Shown: piece after piece, positions 1 to 7,563 of the stretch
Position numbering within the stretch: the first letter of the stretch is position 1
Layout of the letters: every line of letters begins with the position of its first letter
NCBI GenBank assembly: GCA_017560095.1
Contig: JAFYOU010000039.1
Coordinates: forward strand, 1-64,000
Direction: 5' to 3'
Length of the DNA: 64,000 nt
Source: Candidatus Gastranaerophilales bacterium
Lineage (GTDB): Bacteria; Cyanobacteriota; Vampirovibrionia; Gastranaerophilales; Gastranaerophilaceae
Notes under the pieces: generated by a model
What the model saw: the letters and a program-made list of their open reading frames with translations, nothing else
The model's database searches: none
Told to the model about the DNA's origin: nothing
Translations under genes and position numbers: made by a program

Positions 1-205
1 CCTGCCAAGGGTAAACGCCCAGTAGCTGTGTTCCAAGTGGATAAGTGCTGAAAGCATATAAGTACGAAGCCCACCATAAGATGAGATCTCTCATAGCATA
101 AGCTAGTAAGTCCCGTCGCAGAACACGACGTTGATAGGATGTAGATGGAAGTTTGGCAACAGACGTAGTCGAGCATTACTAATCGGACGAGGGCTTTTCC
201 TGAAT
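1..205 (+). rRNA. 23S ribosomal RNA, 3' end (partial)
   Basis: The first ~200 nt match the conserved 3' end of 23S rRNA: the CTGAAAGCAT block, the GAAGCCCACC/GATGAGAT segment, and the closing ACTAATCGGACGAGGGCTT. The 5' part lies before the window. The exact 3' end (about 195-205) is estimated from the family, not seen. A 5S gene follows on the same strand, giving the usual 23S-5S order. Confidence 0.95.
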
Positions 206-220
206 ACGGCAGTCAAATGA

Positions 221-327
221 GTTTAGTTCGCAGGGCGAACTTAACGAATGAAGACTGACGCACAAGGTGTGTGAGACCGTGATGGCGAAAGCGTTGAGCT
301 TTCGACAGACAGGTCGAAACCGTACCA
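221..327 (+). repeat. Structured repeat element inside the 23S-5S spacer
   Basis: This stretch of the spacer is related to the G+C-rich repeat at 41514-41703. Shared blocks include CGTGATGGCGAA, TTCGACAGACAG and CCGTACCA. It has a hairpin at 225-241 (AGTTCGC/GCGAACT) and another at 286-304 (CGAAAGC/GCTTTCG). In the distant copies both hairpins are kept but with different stem bases, which suggests a conserved RNA structure. Whether it belongs to rRNA processing or is an inserted repeat cannot be decided here. Confidence 0.6.
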
Positions 328-388
328 AGTAATTAAGGTTATCAATTTTATCATTATGCAACTTCCAGTGTATGTCACTAAAAGATTT

Positions 389-503
389 ATCGGTGACAAA
401 GCAGAAGGACACCACCCGTTCCCATCCCGAACACGGTCGTAAAGACTTCTCGCGCCGACAATACTCGGAGGGTAGCCTCCCGGGAAGATAGGTCGTTGCC
501 GAT
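389..503 (+). rRNA. 5S ribosomal RNA
   Basis: The 115-nt region starts ATCGGTGAC and ends GTTGCCGAT, which pair as helix I with wobbles. It contains the conserved 5S core (CACCCGTTCCCATCCCGAACACGG). The helix pairing fixes both ends to within a base or two. An intrinsic terminator follows directly. This is the intact copy; decayed partial copies lie downstream. Confidence 0.93.
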
Positions 504-516
504 TCCTATATTTAAT

Positions 517-553
517 AAAAGACTCTAGAAAATAATCTAGAGTCTTTTTATAA
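517..553 (+). terminator. rRNA operon terminator A
   Basis: Hairpin AAAAGACTCTAGA / TCTAGAGTCTTTT with a 6-nt loop, followed by T-rich sequence. It is placed straight after 5S. The same sequence recurs at 774-805. Confidence 0.9.
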
Positions 554-563
554 TTTGTTTCCC

Positions 564-637
564 GTTCAAAGATTTTTTGCACCAACAATACTTCGGAGAT
601 TCGTCGCACCCCTCGAAGATAGGTTGTTGCCGATTCC
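564..637 (+). pseudogene. Decayed 5S rRNA 3' fragment, copy 1
   Basis: About 74 nt resemble the 3' two-thirds of the 5S gene: CAAAGATT..GC.CCAACAATACT.CGGAG, then GAAGATAGG.TGTTGCCGATTCCTATA. The 5' strand of helix I is absent, so it cannot fold as 5S. It is followed by its own terminator at 648-680. Confidence 0.8.
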
Positions 638-647
638 TATATTTATT

Positions 648-683
648 AAATAACCTTGAGATTCGTTCTTGAGGTTATTTTTT
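648..683 (+). terminator. Terminator B after 5S fragment 1
   Basis: A 13-bp stem (AAATAACCTTGAG with CTTGAGGTTATTT, two G-U pairs, loop ATTCGTT) followed by a T run. Confidence 0.8.
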
Positions 684-689
684 CATTTC

Positions 690-763
690 GTATCAAAGAC
701 TTCTTGTGCCGACAATATTCAAAGAGTAGTCGCTCCCCTCAAAGATAGGTCGTTGCCGATTCC
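690..763 (+). pseudogene. Decayed 5S rRNA 3' fragment, copy 2
   Basis: It carries CAAAGACTTCTTGTGCCGACAA and AAAGATAGGTCGTTGCCGAT, matching the 3' part of 5S at 450-503. The 5' half is missing. It is closest to the intact gene near the AAAGACTTCT segment. Confidence 0.78.
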
Positions 764-773
764 TATATTTAAT

Positions 774-808
774 AAAAGACTCTAGAAAATAATCTAGAGT
801 CTTTTTAT
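774..808 (+). terminator. Terminator A' after 5S fragment 2
   Basis: Same hairpin as 517-548. The surrounding 59 nt (761-819) are identical to 504-562, showing a recent duplication with a unit of 257 bp. Confidence 0.85.
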
Positions 809-819
809 AATTTGTTTCC

Positions 820-893
820 TGTTCAAAGATTTTTTGCGCCAACAATGCTTCGGAGGTTCGTCGCACCCCTCAAAGATAGGTCATTGCCGATTC
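820..893 (+). pseudogene. Decayed 5S rRNA 3' fragment, copy 3
   Basis: Nearly identical to copy 1 (GTTCAAAGATTTTTTGC.CCAACAAT.CTTCGGAG) and ends with AGGTCATTGCCGATTCCTATA. No terminator follows this copy. Confidence 0.78.
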
Positions 894-912
894 CTATACT
901 GAAGACATAAGC

Positions 913-973
913 TAAAGATTTTTAATACTGACAATATTTTAGGTATTTGTTGCGAATTTTGAAGACTATTTCC
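913..973 (+). pseudogene. Highly decayed 5S fragment, copy 4
   Basis: AAAGATTTTTAATACTGACAATATTTTAGG followed by TTGTTGCGAATTTTGAAGA still tracks the order of the 5S fragments, but with many changes. Recognised mainly because it continues the array. Confidence 0.45.
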
Positions 974-1056
974 TCTATCCACCTTAAATTTCCAACCACT
1001 CCTTGATATACATAGATAGATATATTAGACTGTTAATATGAGAAAGTATAAAAACA

Positions 1057-1686
1057 ATGCAAAAAAACAAAATTATCACAAAAGCCTTCACCATGGCAGA
1101 AGCAATTCTTGTAATGACAATCTTGGGTATCATTGCAACAATTATGATAACAACTTTAAAACCCGCCAAATTTAAAGAAAAAGGTTTGAAGGTATTAGCA
1201 AAAAAAGTATTATCTGAAATTGACAATGCAACGACACAAATTATGCTTAATGACACCAAGCTTGGCGATTTAAAATATATTATTGATCCCGAAAGCAAGG
1301 TTGTTTATGATATTGAAGACGCCAATATAACAAATAAGATGAATTATGTAATTGCATTAAGAAACGCTTATAAGAAATATCTAACCACAATAAGAACTCC
1401 TTGCGATGCTGCAAATTGTTCCGACTTGTGTGCTACAAGCGCGAGCCCTACTTCTAATGAATTAAAAAGATCATTTATATTAAAAGATGGTGCGTGTATG
1501 AGGATTCTTCTTGAAATGACTTCTGTTTTTGAACAAACTATATTTCCTGGGGAGACTGAAATTCGGGGTGCACAACTCTTGGGTACAATTACTTTTGATA
1601 TTAACAACAAAGAAGAGCCAAATCTGCTCGGTAAAGATATATTTATTTTGCCAATCGGAATAGAAGGAATTATATATTCTGAATAG
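1057..1686 (+). CDS. Type IV pilin-like (pseudopilin) protein
   Basis: 209 aa. The N-terminus has a prepilin signature: a basic leader ending KA, then FTMAEAILVMTILGIIAT, with Glu at position +5 and a hydrophobic helix. A prepilin peptidase (PilD, 37448-38452) would cut after the Ala and methylate the Phe. The C-terminal domain has several Cys around residues 115-125 (PCDAANCSDLC) and matches no pilin subclass I know. It stands alone, far from the secretion operon at 53.7-60.4 kb, and ends at a bidirectional terminator. No good ribosome site precedes the ATG. Pilin-like nature is solid; whether it builds a pilus, a T2SS pseudopilus or a minor pilin is not known. Confidence 0.82.
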   Translation: MQKNKIITKAFTMAEAILVMTILGIIATIMITTLKPAKFKEKGLKVLAKKVLSEIDNATTQIMLNDTKLGDLKYIIDPESKVVYDIEDANITNKMNYVIALRNAYKKYLTTIRTPCDAANCSDLCATSASPTSNELKRSFILKDGACMRILLEMTSVFEQTIFPGETEIRGAQLLGTITFDINNKEEPNLLGKDIFILPIGIEGIIYSE

Positions 1687-1717
1687 AAATTTTGTTTTTA
1701 TGTTGTTTTGAAATAAA

Positions 1718-1742
1718 AAATGCGAGTCTTTGACTCGCATTT
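1718..1742. terminator. Bidirectional terminator
   Basis: AAATGCGAGTC TTT GACTCGCATTT is a perfect hairpin with A/T tails on both sides. It serves the pilin-like gene and the convergent thioesterase, whose stop codon lies inside it. Confidence 0.88.
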
Positions 1743-2136
1743 ACTGAACAATTTTTATTACCTGTTCAGGTAAACTCCTATATAGTTTTCCATCTTTGTG
1801 TATTGCAACAACTTTTACAAGTGCTTCAATATACGTTTTGTTTAACTTTTCATTTTTAATAGTTTGTTGAAAAGTTATATAGAATCTTCCTTGATCAACC
1901 ACTTCAGTTTCAATTACAATAGCATCTTCTAACTTAGCGGAATTCTTATATTTAATATTAATTTCTGCAACTGGCAGAACTATATCATTTTCTTCTAATT
2001 GGCTTAATTTGTAGCCTGCATCTTCGCAAAGCATTACTCTTCCCATTTCGAGCCATCTTAAATAGCTTCCATGCCAAACAACACCATAAGCATCTGTATC
2101 TGAGTAATATACTTTAGTGGTAAAAGCATGCTTCAT
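1741..2136 (-). CDS. Acyl-CoA thioesterase, YbgC/4HBT hotdog family
   Basis: 131 aa, the usual length. The N-terminus has the family motif YSDTDAYGVVWHGSYLRWLE; the first Asp of the DTDAYG stretch is the catalytic acid in 4-hydroxybenzoyl-CoA thioesterase-type enzymes. It should hydrolyse acyl-CoA or acyl-ACP thioesters in the cytoplasm; the substrate cannot be told. The start is the ATG at 2136. TGG-TAAAAT ends exactly 6 nt upstream and there is no Shine-Dalgarno, so a leaderless transcript is predicted. Diverges from queD with only 60 bp between them. Confidence 0.88.
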   Translation of the reverse strand: MKHAFTTKVYYSDTDAYGVVWHGSYLRWLEMGRVMLCEDAGYKLSQLEENDIVLPVAEINIKYKNSAKLEDAIVIETEVVDQGRFYITFQQTIKNEKLNKTYIEALVKVVAIHKDGKLYRSLPEQVIKIVQ

Positions 2137-2196
2137 TCTTATATTTTACCATAAATATAGTTGTACAAGTTGTTTTATTGATGTTAAAATAATTTT
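2137..2196. promoter_or_regulatory. Divergent promoters for thioesterase and queD, both leaderless type
   Basis: On the minus strand TGG-TAAAAT lies at 2151-2143, 6 nt before the ATG at 2136. On the plus strand TGT-TAAAAT lies at 2182-2190, 6 nt before the ATG at 2197. Both are extended -10 elements, and both predict transcription starting at the first base of the start codon. Confidence 0.65.
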
Positions 2197-2562
2197 ATGT
2201 TTGAAGTTAGAGTAGAAACAAATTTTTCATCAGCACATCATTTGCTTAATTATAAAGGTAAATGTGAAAATATGCATGGACACAACTGGAAAGTTGAAGT
2301 TACTGCGCGTGGAGATAAATTAGATTCTTCTAATATTTTAGTGGATTTCAAGACATTGAAACGTGTTGTTAATGAAGTGATGGAATATTTAGATCATAAA
2401 GATTTAAATGAACTTGACGAATTTAAAAATGAAAGTCCTAGTTCTGAGTTTATTGCAAAATTTATATTTTATAAAGTACGTGAGCAAATTAAAGAAGTGC
2501 ATTGTGTTAATGTTTGGGAAACACCGACATCACGTGCAAGTTATTTTGAGATAGAGGAATAG
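2197..2562 (+). CDS. queD: 6-carboxytetrahydropterin synthase QueD (PTPS family)
   Basis: 121 aa. Converts dihydroneopterin triphosphate to 6-carboxy-tetrahydropterin in the pathway to queuosine/7-deazaguanine. Zinc-ligand histidines are visible in SSAHHL (about residue 14) and MHGHNW (27 and 29). The catalytic Cys is in GKCENMHGH (24), the Asp-His pair is in YLDHKDLN, and the final Glu is in VWETPTS. Length fits QueD rather than animal PTPS. No other queuosine gene is nearby. The ATG is 6 nt after an extended -10. Four bases separate its stop from uppP, so the two are probably co-transcribed. Confidence 0.9.
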   Translation: MFEVRVETNFSSAHHLLNYKGKCENMHGHNWKVEVTARGDKLDSSNILVDFKTLKRVVNEVMEYLDHKDLNELDEFKNESPSSEFIAKFIFYKVREQIKEVHCVNVWETPTSRASYFEIEE

Positions 2563-2565
2563 ATA

Positions 2566-3402
2566 ATGCATACATTACAAGCAATAATAACAGGCGCAAT
2601 CCAAGGGTTGAGCGAGTTCTTGCCGATTTCAAGTTCTGCGCATATTGTGTTTTCTAATGAAATATATGAATTTGTGATAGGAGCTAAAACGGGAACTGTT
2701 CAAGAAGAGATATTTTTTAGTATAATTATTCATCTTGCAACTTTGCTTGCTGTTTTAATTTATTTTTTTAAAGATTTAAAAGAAATTTTTTTAGGCTTTA
2801 TGGTTTCGCTCAAAAATAAAGATTTTCAAAATCATAATTTTAAATTTGTTAATTATGTTATTTTAACTACCATAATTACTGGCATTATAGGGCTTTCTTT
2901 TAAAGAGCCTGTAGAAAAATTAATGTCTAATCCTCAAATAATATGTTTCTTTCTTTTTATAACAGGGTTAATATTATTAGCTAGTGAAAAATTTTATAAA
3001 GGTGATAAAGAAATTTCCCTAAAAAATTCTATTTTAATTGGTATTGCTCAAGGGTTAGCTATTTTTCCGGGATTTTCAAGAAGTGGGTTAACTATTTCAA
3101 CTGCATTATTTTTAGGAGCAGAAAGAACTAAGGCTGCAAGATTTTCTTTTTTAATAAGTATTCCAATTATTTTTTTAGCCTCAATGATATATCCTTTGCT
3201 CGAACTTGATTTTAATGCCATCTCAAGTTTTAATCATAAAGCTATGGTTTTAGGATTTTTAACATCGTTTTTTGTTGGTTATATATGCATTAAGTATTTT
3301 ATGAAACTTTTGGCAAAGTTAAGTCTAAGAATTTTTGGTTACTACTGCCTTGTTGTTGCAATGATGATGCTTGGATTATTTCAAGTCTATTGTCATCACT
3401 AA
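2566..3402 (+). CDS. uppP: Undecaprenyl-diphosphatase UppP (BacA)
   Basis: 278 aa polytopic membrane protein with the two BacA signatures: QGLSEFLPISSSAH near residue 13-26 (catalytic Glu and Ser) and PGFSRSGLTIST near residue 170 (catalytic Arg). It dephosphorylates undecaprenyl diphosphate, recycling the lipid carrier for peptidoglycan and other polymers. Partner of UppS at 20772. Its last 104 bp overlap the 3' end of the convergent nucleotidase gene, so the two coding regions share DNA on opposite strands. Confidence 0.95.
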   Translation: MHTLQAIITGAIQGLSEFLPISSSAHIVFSNEIYEFVIGAKTGTVQEEIFFSIIIHLATLLAVLIYFFKDLKEIFLGFMVSLKNKDFQNHNFKFVNYVILTTIITGIIGLSFKEPVEKLMSNPQIICFFLFITGLILLASEKFYKGDKEISLKNSILIGIAQGLAIFPGFSRSGLTISTALFLGAERTKAARFSFLISIPIIFLASMIYPLLELDFNAISSFNHKAMVLGFLTSFFVGYICIKYFMKLLAKLSLRIFGYYCLVVAMMMLGLFQVYCHH

Positions 3403-4903
3403 ATACTAAATTGTTTTTATTTTTCATTTTGCGAATATAATCGATTGCGGTTTTGTCCTTGTCGAAATCGTAAAATTTCACAGGGAATTTTGGCGCCAAA
3501 GCAGGATATTCTCCTCCTTCTTTCATTGTGAAATCATCATATATTGCGGTGTATGTAATTTTTTCTGATGGGTTATTTATATCAATAGGTTGTTTTCTTC
3601 CCTTTTTGTCAATGAAATTTAATTCTAATAAATTTCCATTTGTATCTACTTTATATGTAAAACCGCTGGTAAATAAAAATCCTGGTTCTCCATTCGGGCT
3701 TGTTAAAGTTTCTTTTGCTGCTTGAGAGATAGCATCTACTACTTGTTTTTGAGTAACTTTAGTTTTGATTAGCCTGTTTTTCATTGGAGCAGATTCTGTT
3801 ACATCTCTTTCTGTTAGTTTGCCTTCGGTTGGTATTTTTCTGATGTTTGCAGCATTTAAAAATGCACAATCTGCACCTAGTTCAAATCTCATTGAATCTA
3901 CAATCATGTTAGACCAAGCATGGGGCTTAACTCTTCTATTAGCTGCCATTGGTTCAATCTCTTTAATTGTACCAACGGTAGGACTTATTCCCATTTTTTG
4001 TTCTTTGATAAATTCAACATTTGGATTTTTTCTTGATGAAATTTCTGTTAGTTGATTTGAAACTTTTGAGATTACACCATTTGCATCAAATTCAACATCT
4101 AAAATGCCATAATATTTTCCATTTTCTCCGGCTTGAGTAATTACAACAGGTTGATTTGATTTTGATAAAACTATATTTTCGCCCTCAGAAGCTCCTTGGA
4201 CAACGCTATGAGAATGTCCGCCAATGATAATATCTAGACCTTCTAAGGCTGCAGCTATTTTCTTGTCATTTTCATAACCAGTATGTGATAAAAGAATAAT
4301 TCTTTCTACACCTTGAGATTTAAGTTCATCGATTTCTTTTTGTAAGGCTTTGATTGTGTCATCAAAATCCATTACTTCAATATCTTCTTGGATTGATTTT
4401 TTAGTACAGGTTTCAAAATCTAATGGCATTGCGCCAATTAAACCGTATTTGGTGCCATTTTCTACTTTTATTACTGATCTTTTTACAATATTTCTCATTG
4501 CGGCATCATCATCAAATTCGACATTGGTTGCCACAAAATCAATTTTTTTGCCTTTTGCAAATTCTTTCAATCCGTTTGCAGTTGCATCCATTTCGTGATT
4601 GCCGGCACCTGATGCATCAACACGCATTTCGTTTTGCATAATATCTAGGACAACTTCATTTTTTTTAACATCTCCGCCAGAAACATTGTCGCCACCGGAA
4701 AATGAAAAAGTATCATATTCTGTGGTGTTATTATTGAAATTTTTGCCAGCTTCCATTACGCCTGCTATTTTATCAGTATTTCCGTGGAGATCGTTAAAGT
4801 AAAAAATTTGTAGTCTTTTATTTGGCGTGCGTAACCCATTCTTACCAATTGCTTTGGTTGAAGTTTGGAAAGTATTAAAATTTACGTTATTAATGCTTAG
4901 CAT
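3299..4903 (-). CDS. 5'-nucleotidase/2',3'-cyclic phosphodiesterase-like metallophosphoesterase
   Basis: About 534 aa from the ATG at 4903; an in-frame TTG at 4918 is less likely. Two-domain UshA/5'-nucleotidase architecture. The N-terminal calcineurin-like domain has FNDLHGN (metal Asp and His), GGDNVSGGD, GNHEMD, LLSHTG and GGHSHS. The C-terminal nucleotidase domain covers roughly residues 320-510 (LNAANIRK, GFLFTSGF). Family members cleave phosphate from nucleotides, usually in the periplasm. Oddly, there is no signal peptide: the N-terminus reads MLSINNVNFNTFQ, resembling a tag seen on several lineage proteins here. Location is therefore uncertain. The 3' end overlaps uppP by 104 bp. Confidence 0.85.
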   Translation of the reverse strand: MLSINNVNFNTFQTSTKAIGKNGLRTPNKRLQIFYFNDLHGNTDKIAGVMEAGKNFNNNTTEYDTFSFSGGDNVSGGDVKKNEVVLDIMQNEMRVDASGAGNHEMDATANGLKEFAKGKKIDFVATNVEFDDDAAMRNIVKRSVIKVENGTKYGLIGAMPLDFETCTKKSIQEDIEVMDFDDTIKALQKEIDELKSQGVERIILLSHTGYENDKKIAAALEGLDIIIGGHSHSVVQGASEGENIVLSKSNQPVVITQAGENGKYYGILDVEFDANGVISKVSNQLTEISSRKNPNVEFIKEQKMGISPTVGTIKEIEPMAANRRVKPHAWSNMIVDSMRFELGADCAFLNAANIRKIPTEGKLTERDVTESAPMKNRLIKTKVTQKQVVDAISQAAKETLTSPNGEPGFLFTSGFTYKVDTNGNLLELNFIDKKGRKQPIDINNPSEKITYTAIYDDFTMKEGGEYPALAPKFPVKFYDFDKDKTAIDYIRKMKNKNNLVFSDDNRLEIIQASSLQQQGSSNQKFLDLTLPKVS

Positions 4904-5030
4904 ACTTCCATAAAACAAGTGAATCTAAAAAATTGCCTTTTGTTAGCAATAATTAATATATTAGGTTGATTTAATTACTGCTTGATTTCATTATACTTGA
5001 AACATTACGATTGGGGAAGAAGTTTTTAAA

Positions 5031-5924
5031 ATGGCAGTTAAAAAAAATGTAAAAATTAAGAAACAAGCAAATCTTGAAGTAGTTAAACCAATTAAAACGA
5101 AGCCATATAATGATATTGATTTAAATAATTGGAAATTATATGAAAATGTAAAAACTGGTACTTGGTGGGAATTTGATAAGCGGGAAAAAAGCAATGGGCA
5201 TTCTTACGATTATCATGGAAACTATATTCCTCAAATAGCAACGCAACTTTTTGAAAGATATACAAAAAAGGGTGATGTTGTATTAGATTTATTTTTTGGA
5301 TCAGGCACTTCAGGTATTGAAGCAAAAAATATGAAACGTCGTTGCATAGGGGTTGAATTAAAGCAAGAAATGGTGGATTATGTTTCAAAAAAATTCAGCC
5401 CAAAAGAACTTGTTGTTGATGTGAATATTATTCAAGGTGATAGTGCTTCAAGTGCAGCAAAAGAAAAAATCCAAAATAGACTTGAGATTATGGGTGAAAA
5501 GTCAGCTCAATTTCTAATTTTACATCCGCCTTATGATGACATTATTAAGTTTTCTGATAAAAAAGAAGATTTATCAAATTGTGCCACAACTGAAGAATTT
5601 TATGATTTGTTTAAAAAAGTTGCAAAAAATGGTTATGATTTATTAGAGCAAAATCGTTTTGCCGCATTAATTATTGGCGACAAATATGCAAATTCTCGCT
5701 ATATTTCTCTTGGTTTTGAGTGTCAAAGAAGAATGGAAGAACTTGGCTTTGTTACAAAAGCTGTTATTGTAAAAAATATTGTCGGTAACGAGAAAGCAAA
5801 GGGTAAAACTGCTAATTTGTGGAGATATAGAGCGCTATCAGGCGGATTTAATATTTTTGAACACGAATATATTATGATATTTCAAAAAACTAAGTTGAAA
5901 AAAGTAAAAAATAAAGAAATATAA
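5031..5924 (+). CDS. Orphan DNA methyltransferase (N6-adenine or N4-cytosine, permuted class)
   Basis: 297 aa. The AdoMet-binding motif I is LDLFFGSGTSGIEA (about residue 85) and catalytic motif IV is ILHPPYDDIIKF (about residue 165). Motif order is permuted relative to classic gamma-type enzymes, or the AdoMet half simply comes first. Motif IV has His in place of the usual Asp/Ser (HPPY), a variant I have seen in methylases of this kind. The C-terminus ends in a typical EHEYIMIFQK strand. A Lys-rich N-terminus may contact DNA. No restriction enzyme or specificity subunit is adjacent, so this is probably a solitary methylase. Shine-Dalgarno GGGGAAG precedes the ATG. Confidence 0.85.
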   Translation: MAVKKNVKIKKQANLEVVKPIKTKPYNDIDLNNWKLYENVKTGTWWEFDKREKSNGHSYDYHGNYIPQIATQLFERYTKKGDVVLDLFFGSGTSGIEAKNMKRRCIGVELKQEMVDYVSKKFSPKELVVDVNIIQGDSASSAAKEKIQNRLEIMGEKSAQFLILHPPYDDIIKFSDKKEDLSNCATTEEFYDLFKKVAKNGYDLLEQNRFAALIIGDKYANSRYISLGFECQRRMEELGFVTKAVIVKNIVGNEKAKGKTANLWRYRALSGGFNIFEHEYIMIFQKTKLKKVKNKEI

Positions 5925-5944
5925 AAGACAATAGAAGAGAATAA

Positions 5945-5970
5945 AAAGGCTGGTATTACCAGCCTTTACT
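5945..5970. terminator. Terminator between methyltransferase and emrB-like gene
   Basis: AAAGGCTGG TATTA CCAGCCTTT, a perfect 9-bp stem with A and T tails. It can act in both directions between two convergent genes. Confidence 0.85.
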
Positions 5971-6001
5971 TTTGAAGTATATAGAATTAAGATTTTTAGG
6001 G

Positions 6002-7555
6002 TTATTTTCCTTTTTTATTGATTCCTTTTACTAGAAAGACTAAAGGAATAATCACTGCACATGCCATTGCGCAAAATTCAAATGTGTTTTTAAATGCTCC
6101 CATATTTGCTTGTTGTAACATTTGTTTATAAAGCATAGTGTTTGCCATGTTTCCTGCAGTAATTGAATCAAGGCTCGTTTGAAATTGTGCTTGAATAGCG
6201 TAAAAACGTTGAGCGAAATTATCATTTAGCATTGTCATATTGTCAACAAGAAAGCTTTGATGAGCTTGAGCTTTTCTTGATATTAATGTTGTTACAATTG
6301 ATGTTCCTATTGCTCCACCTAAGTTTTTTAATAAATTTTGTACGCCTGAAGCGTTGGTCATTTGGCTCTGTGTTAATGTTGCGGTGGATAAGGTGATAAT
6401 TGGAATCATACACATCGCCATTGCTATACCCATTACGAAATTTGGAATTGCTATATTAATTGTTGCAATTTGCAAATTTAAATTACAAAGCATAAAGCCA
6501 GATATACTTAATAAAGTTAATCCGCAAATAACTAAATATTTTTCATTAATTTTACTACCAATGGTTCCTATTAGAAATATGGTCAACATTGCTCCCATAC
6601 CGCGTGGCATCATTGCAAGTCCTGATAAGTAAGCATCATATCCCATTAAGCCTTGTAAAAATTGAGGTAATATTGCTAGTGAAGCTAATAATACTCCCAT
6701 CATTACAACTTGGACTAAAGTGCCAATAAAGAAATTGGCATCTTTAAAAACAGTAATATCAATTAAAGAATCTTTTTTCTTTGCTTGAACAATAAAGAAT
6801 GATATTGCAAATGTTACAGCAAAGAATGTCATCCAACAAACCCATGGGCTACCGAACCAATCAGCATCATTTCCTTTGTCTAAAACAACTTGCATACAAG
6901 TTAACCAACCGATTAGTAAGTAAAAACCAAGAGTATCCATTTTTACATTTTCTTGTTTTCTTGCGTATGGCGGGTCTTCAATTAGTTTTTTTGCCAATAT
7001 TACGCAAAATATGCCAACAGGAATATTAATAAAATAGATAAATGGCCATGACCAGTTTGATGTTATCCAGCCACCTAAAACAGGTCCAATAATTGGAGCA
7101 ATAACTACAACCATTCCAAATAAAGCCATTGATTGAGCTCTTTTTTCAACGGGCCACATTTCAAGAGTAATTGATTGAGATAAAGGTAATACGGCACCAC
7201 CTCCAAAGCCTTGAAGGACGCGAGTTATTACCATCATTGGTAAACTATTTGCAATTCCGCATAAAAATGACGAGACTGTAAAAAGGATAATGCTAAAAAT
7301 AAAGAAATTTTTCCTTCCCATTAACTTGCAAAAGAAACCAACGGAAGGAATAACTATTCCTGATGCAATCAAATAACTTGTTAAAACCCAAGTACTTTCT
7401 TGTCGGGAAACTGAGAAGCTTCCTGCCATATAAGGAAGTGCAACGTTAGCAATGGTTTCGTCTAATACAAACATAAACGCCGCCATCATAATCGGAATAC
7501 AAACTATCCAAGGGTTATGCTTGGGTTTCCATTCTGTTGCTTCAGTGTTAGCCAT
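6002..7555 (-). CDS. EmrB/QacA-type MFS multidrug exporter (DHA2, 14 TM)
   Basis: 517 aa, typical for the 14-helix DHA2 family. Signatures: MFVLDETIANVALPYM in TM1 (motif D1), LMGRKNFF loop, RVLQGFGGGAVLPLSQ, and GPVLGGWITSNWSWPFIYFIN (motif C). It exports toxic compounds with proton exchange. With the adjacent EmrA-like fusion protein and the divergent TolC-like outer-membrane factor it would form a tripartite pump spanning both membranes. Nine nt after the EmrA-like gene; same operon. Gene symbol withheld because substrate and orthology were not tested. Confidence 0.92.
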   Translation of the reverse strand: MANTEATEWKPKHNPWIVCIPIMMAAFMFVLDETIANVALPYMAGSFSVSRQESTWVLTSYLIASGIVIPSVGFFCKLMGRKNFFIFSIILFTVSSFLCGIANSLPMMVITRVLQGFGGGAVLPLSQSITLEMWPVEKRAQSMALFGMVVVIAPIIGPVLGGWITSNWSWPFIYFINIPVGIFCVILAKKLIEDPPYARKQENVKMDTLGFYLLIGWLTCMQVVLDKGNDADWFGSPWVCWMTFFAVTFAISFFIVQAKKKDSLIDITVFKDANFFIGTLVQVVMMGVLLASLAILPQFLQGLMGYDAYLSGLAMMPRGMGAMLTIFLIGTIGSKINEKYLVICGLTLLSISGFMLCNLNLQIATINIAIPNFVMGIAMAMCMIPIITLSTATLTQSQMTNASGVQNLLKNLGGAIGTSIVTTLISRKAQAHQSFLVDNMTMLNDNFAQRFYAIQAQFQTSLDSITAGNMANTMLYKQMLQQANMGAFKNTFEFCAMACAVIIPLVFLVKGINKKGK

Positions 7556-7563
7556 TTTTAAAC

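Noticed and set aside
179-609. Minus-strand open frames across the rRNA spacer and 5S
   Set aside because: They lie on rRNA genes and spacer; no coding signals.
1-1056. tRNA gene in the rRNA spacer or after 5S
   Set aside because: No cloverleaf or T-loop consensus found by eye; the spacer matches the repeat at 41.5 kb instead.
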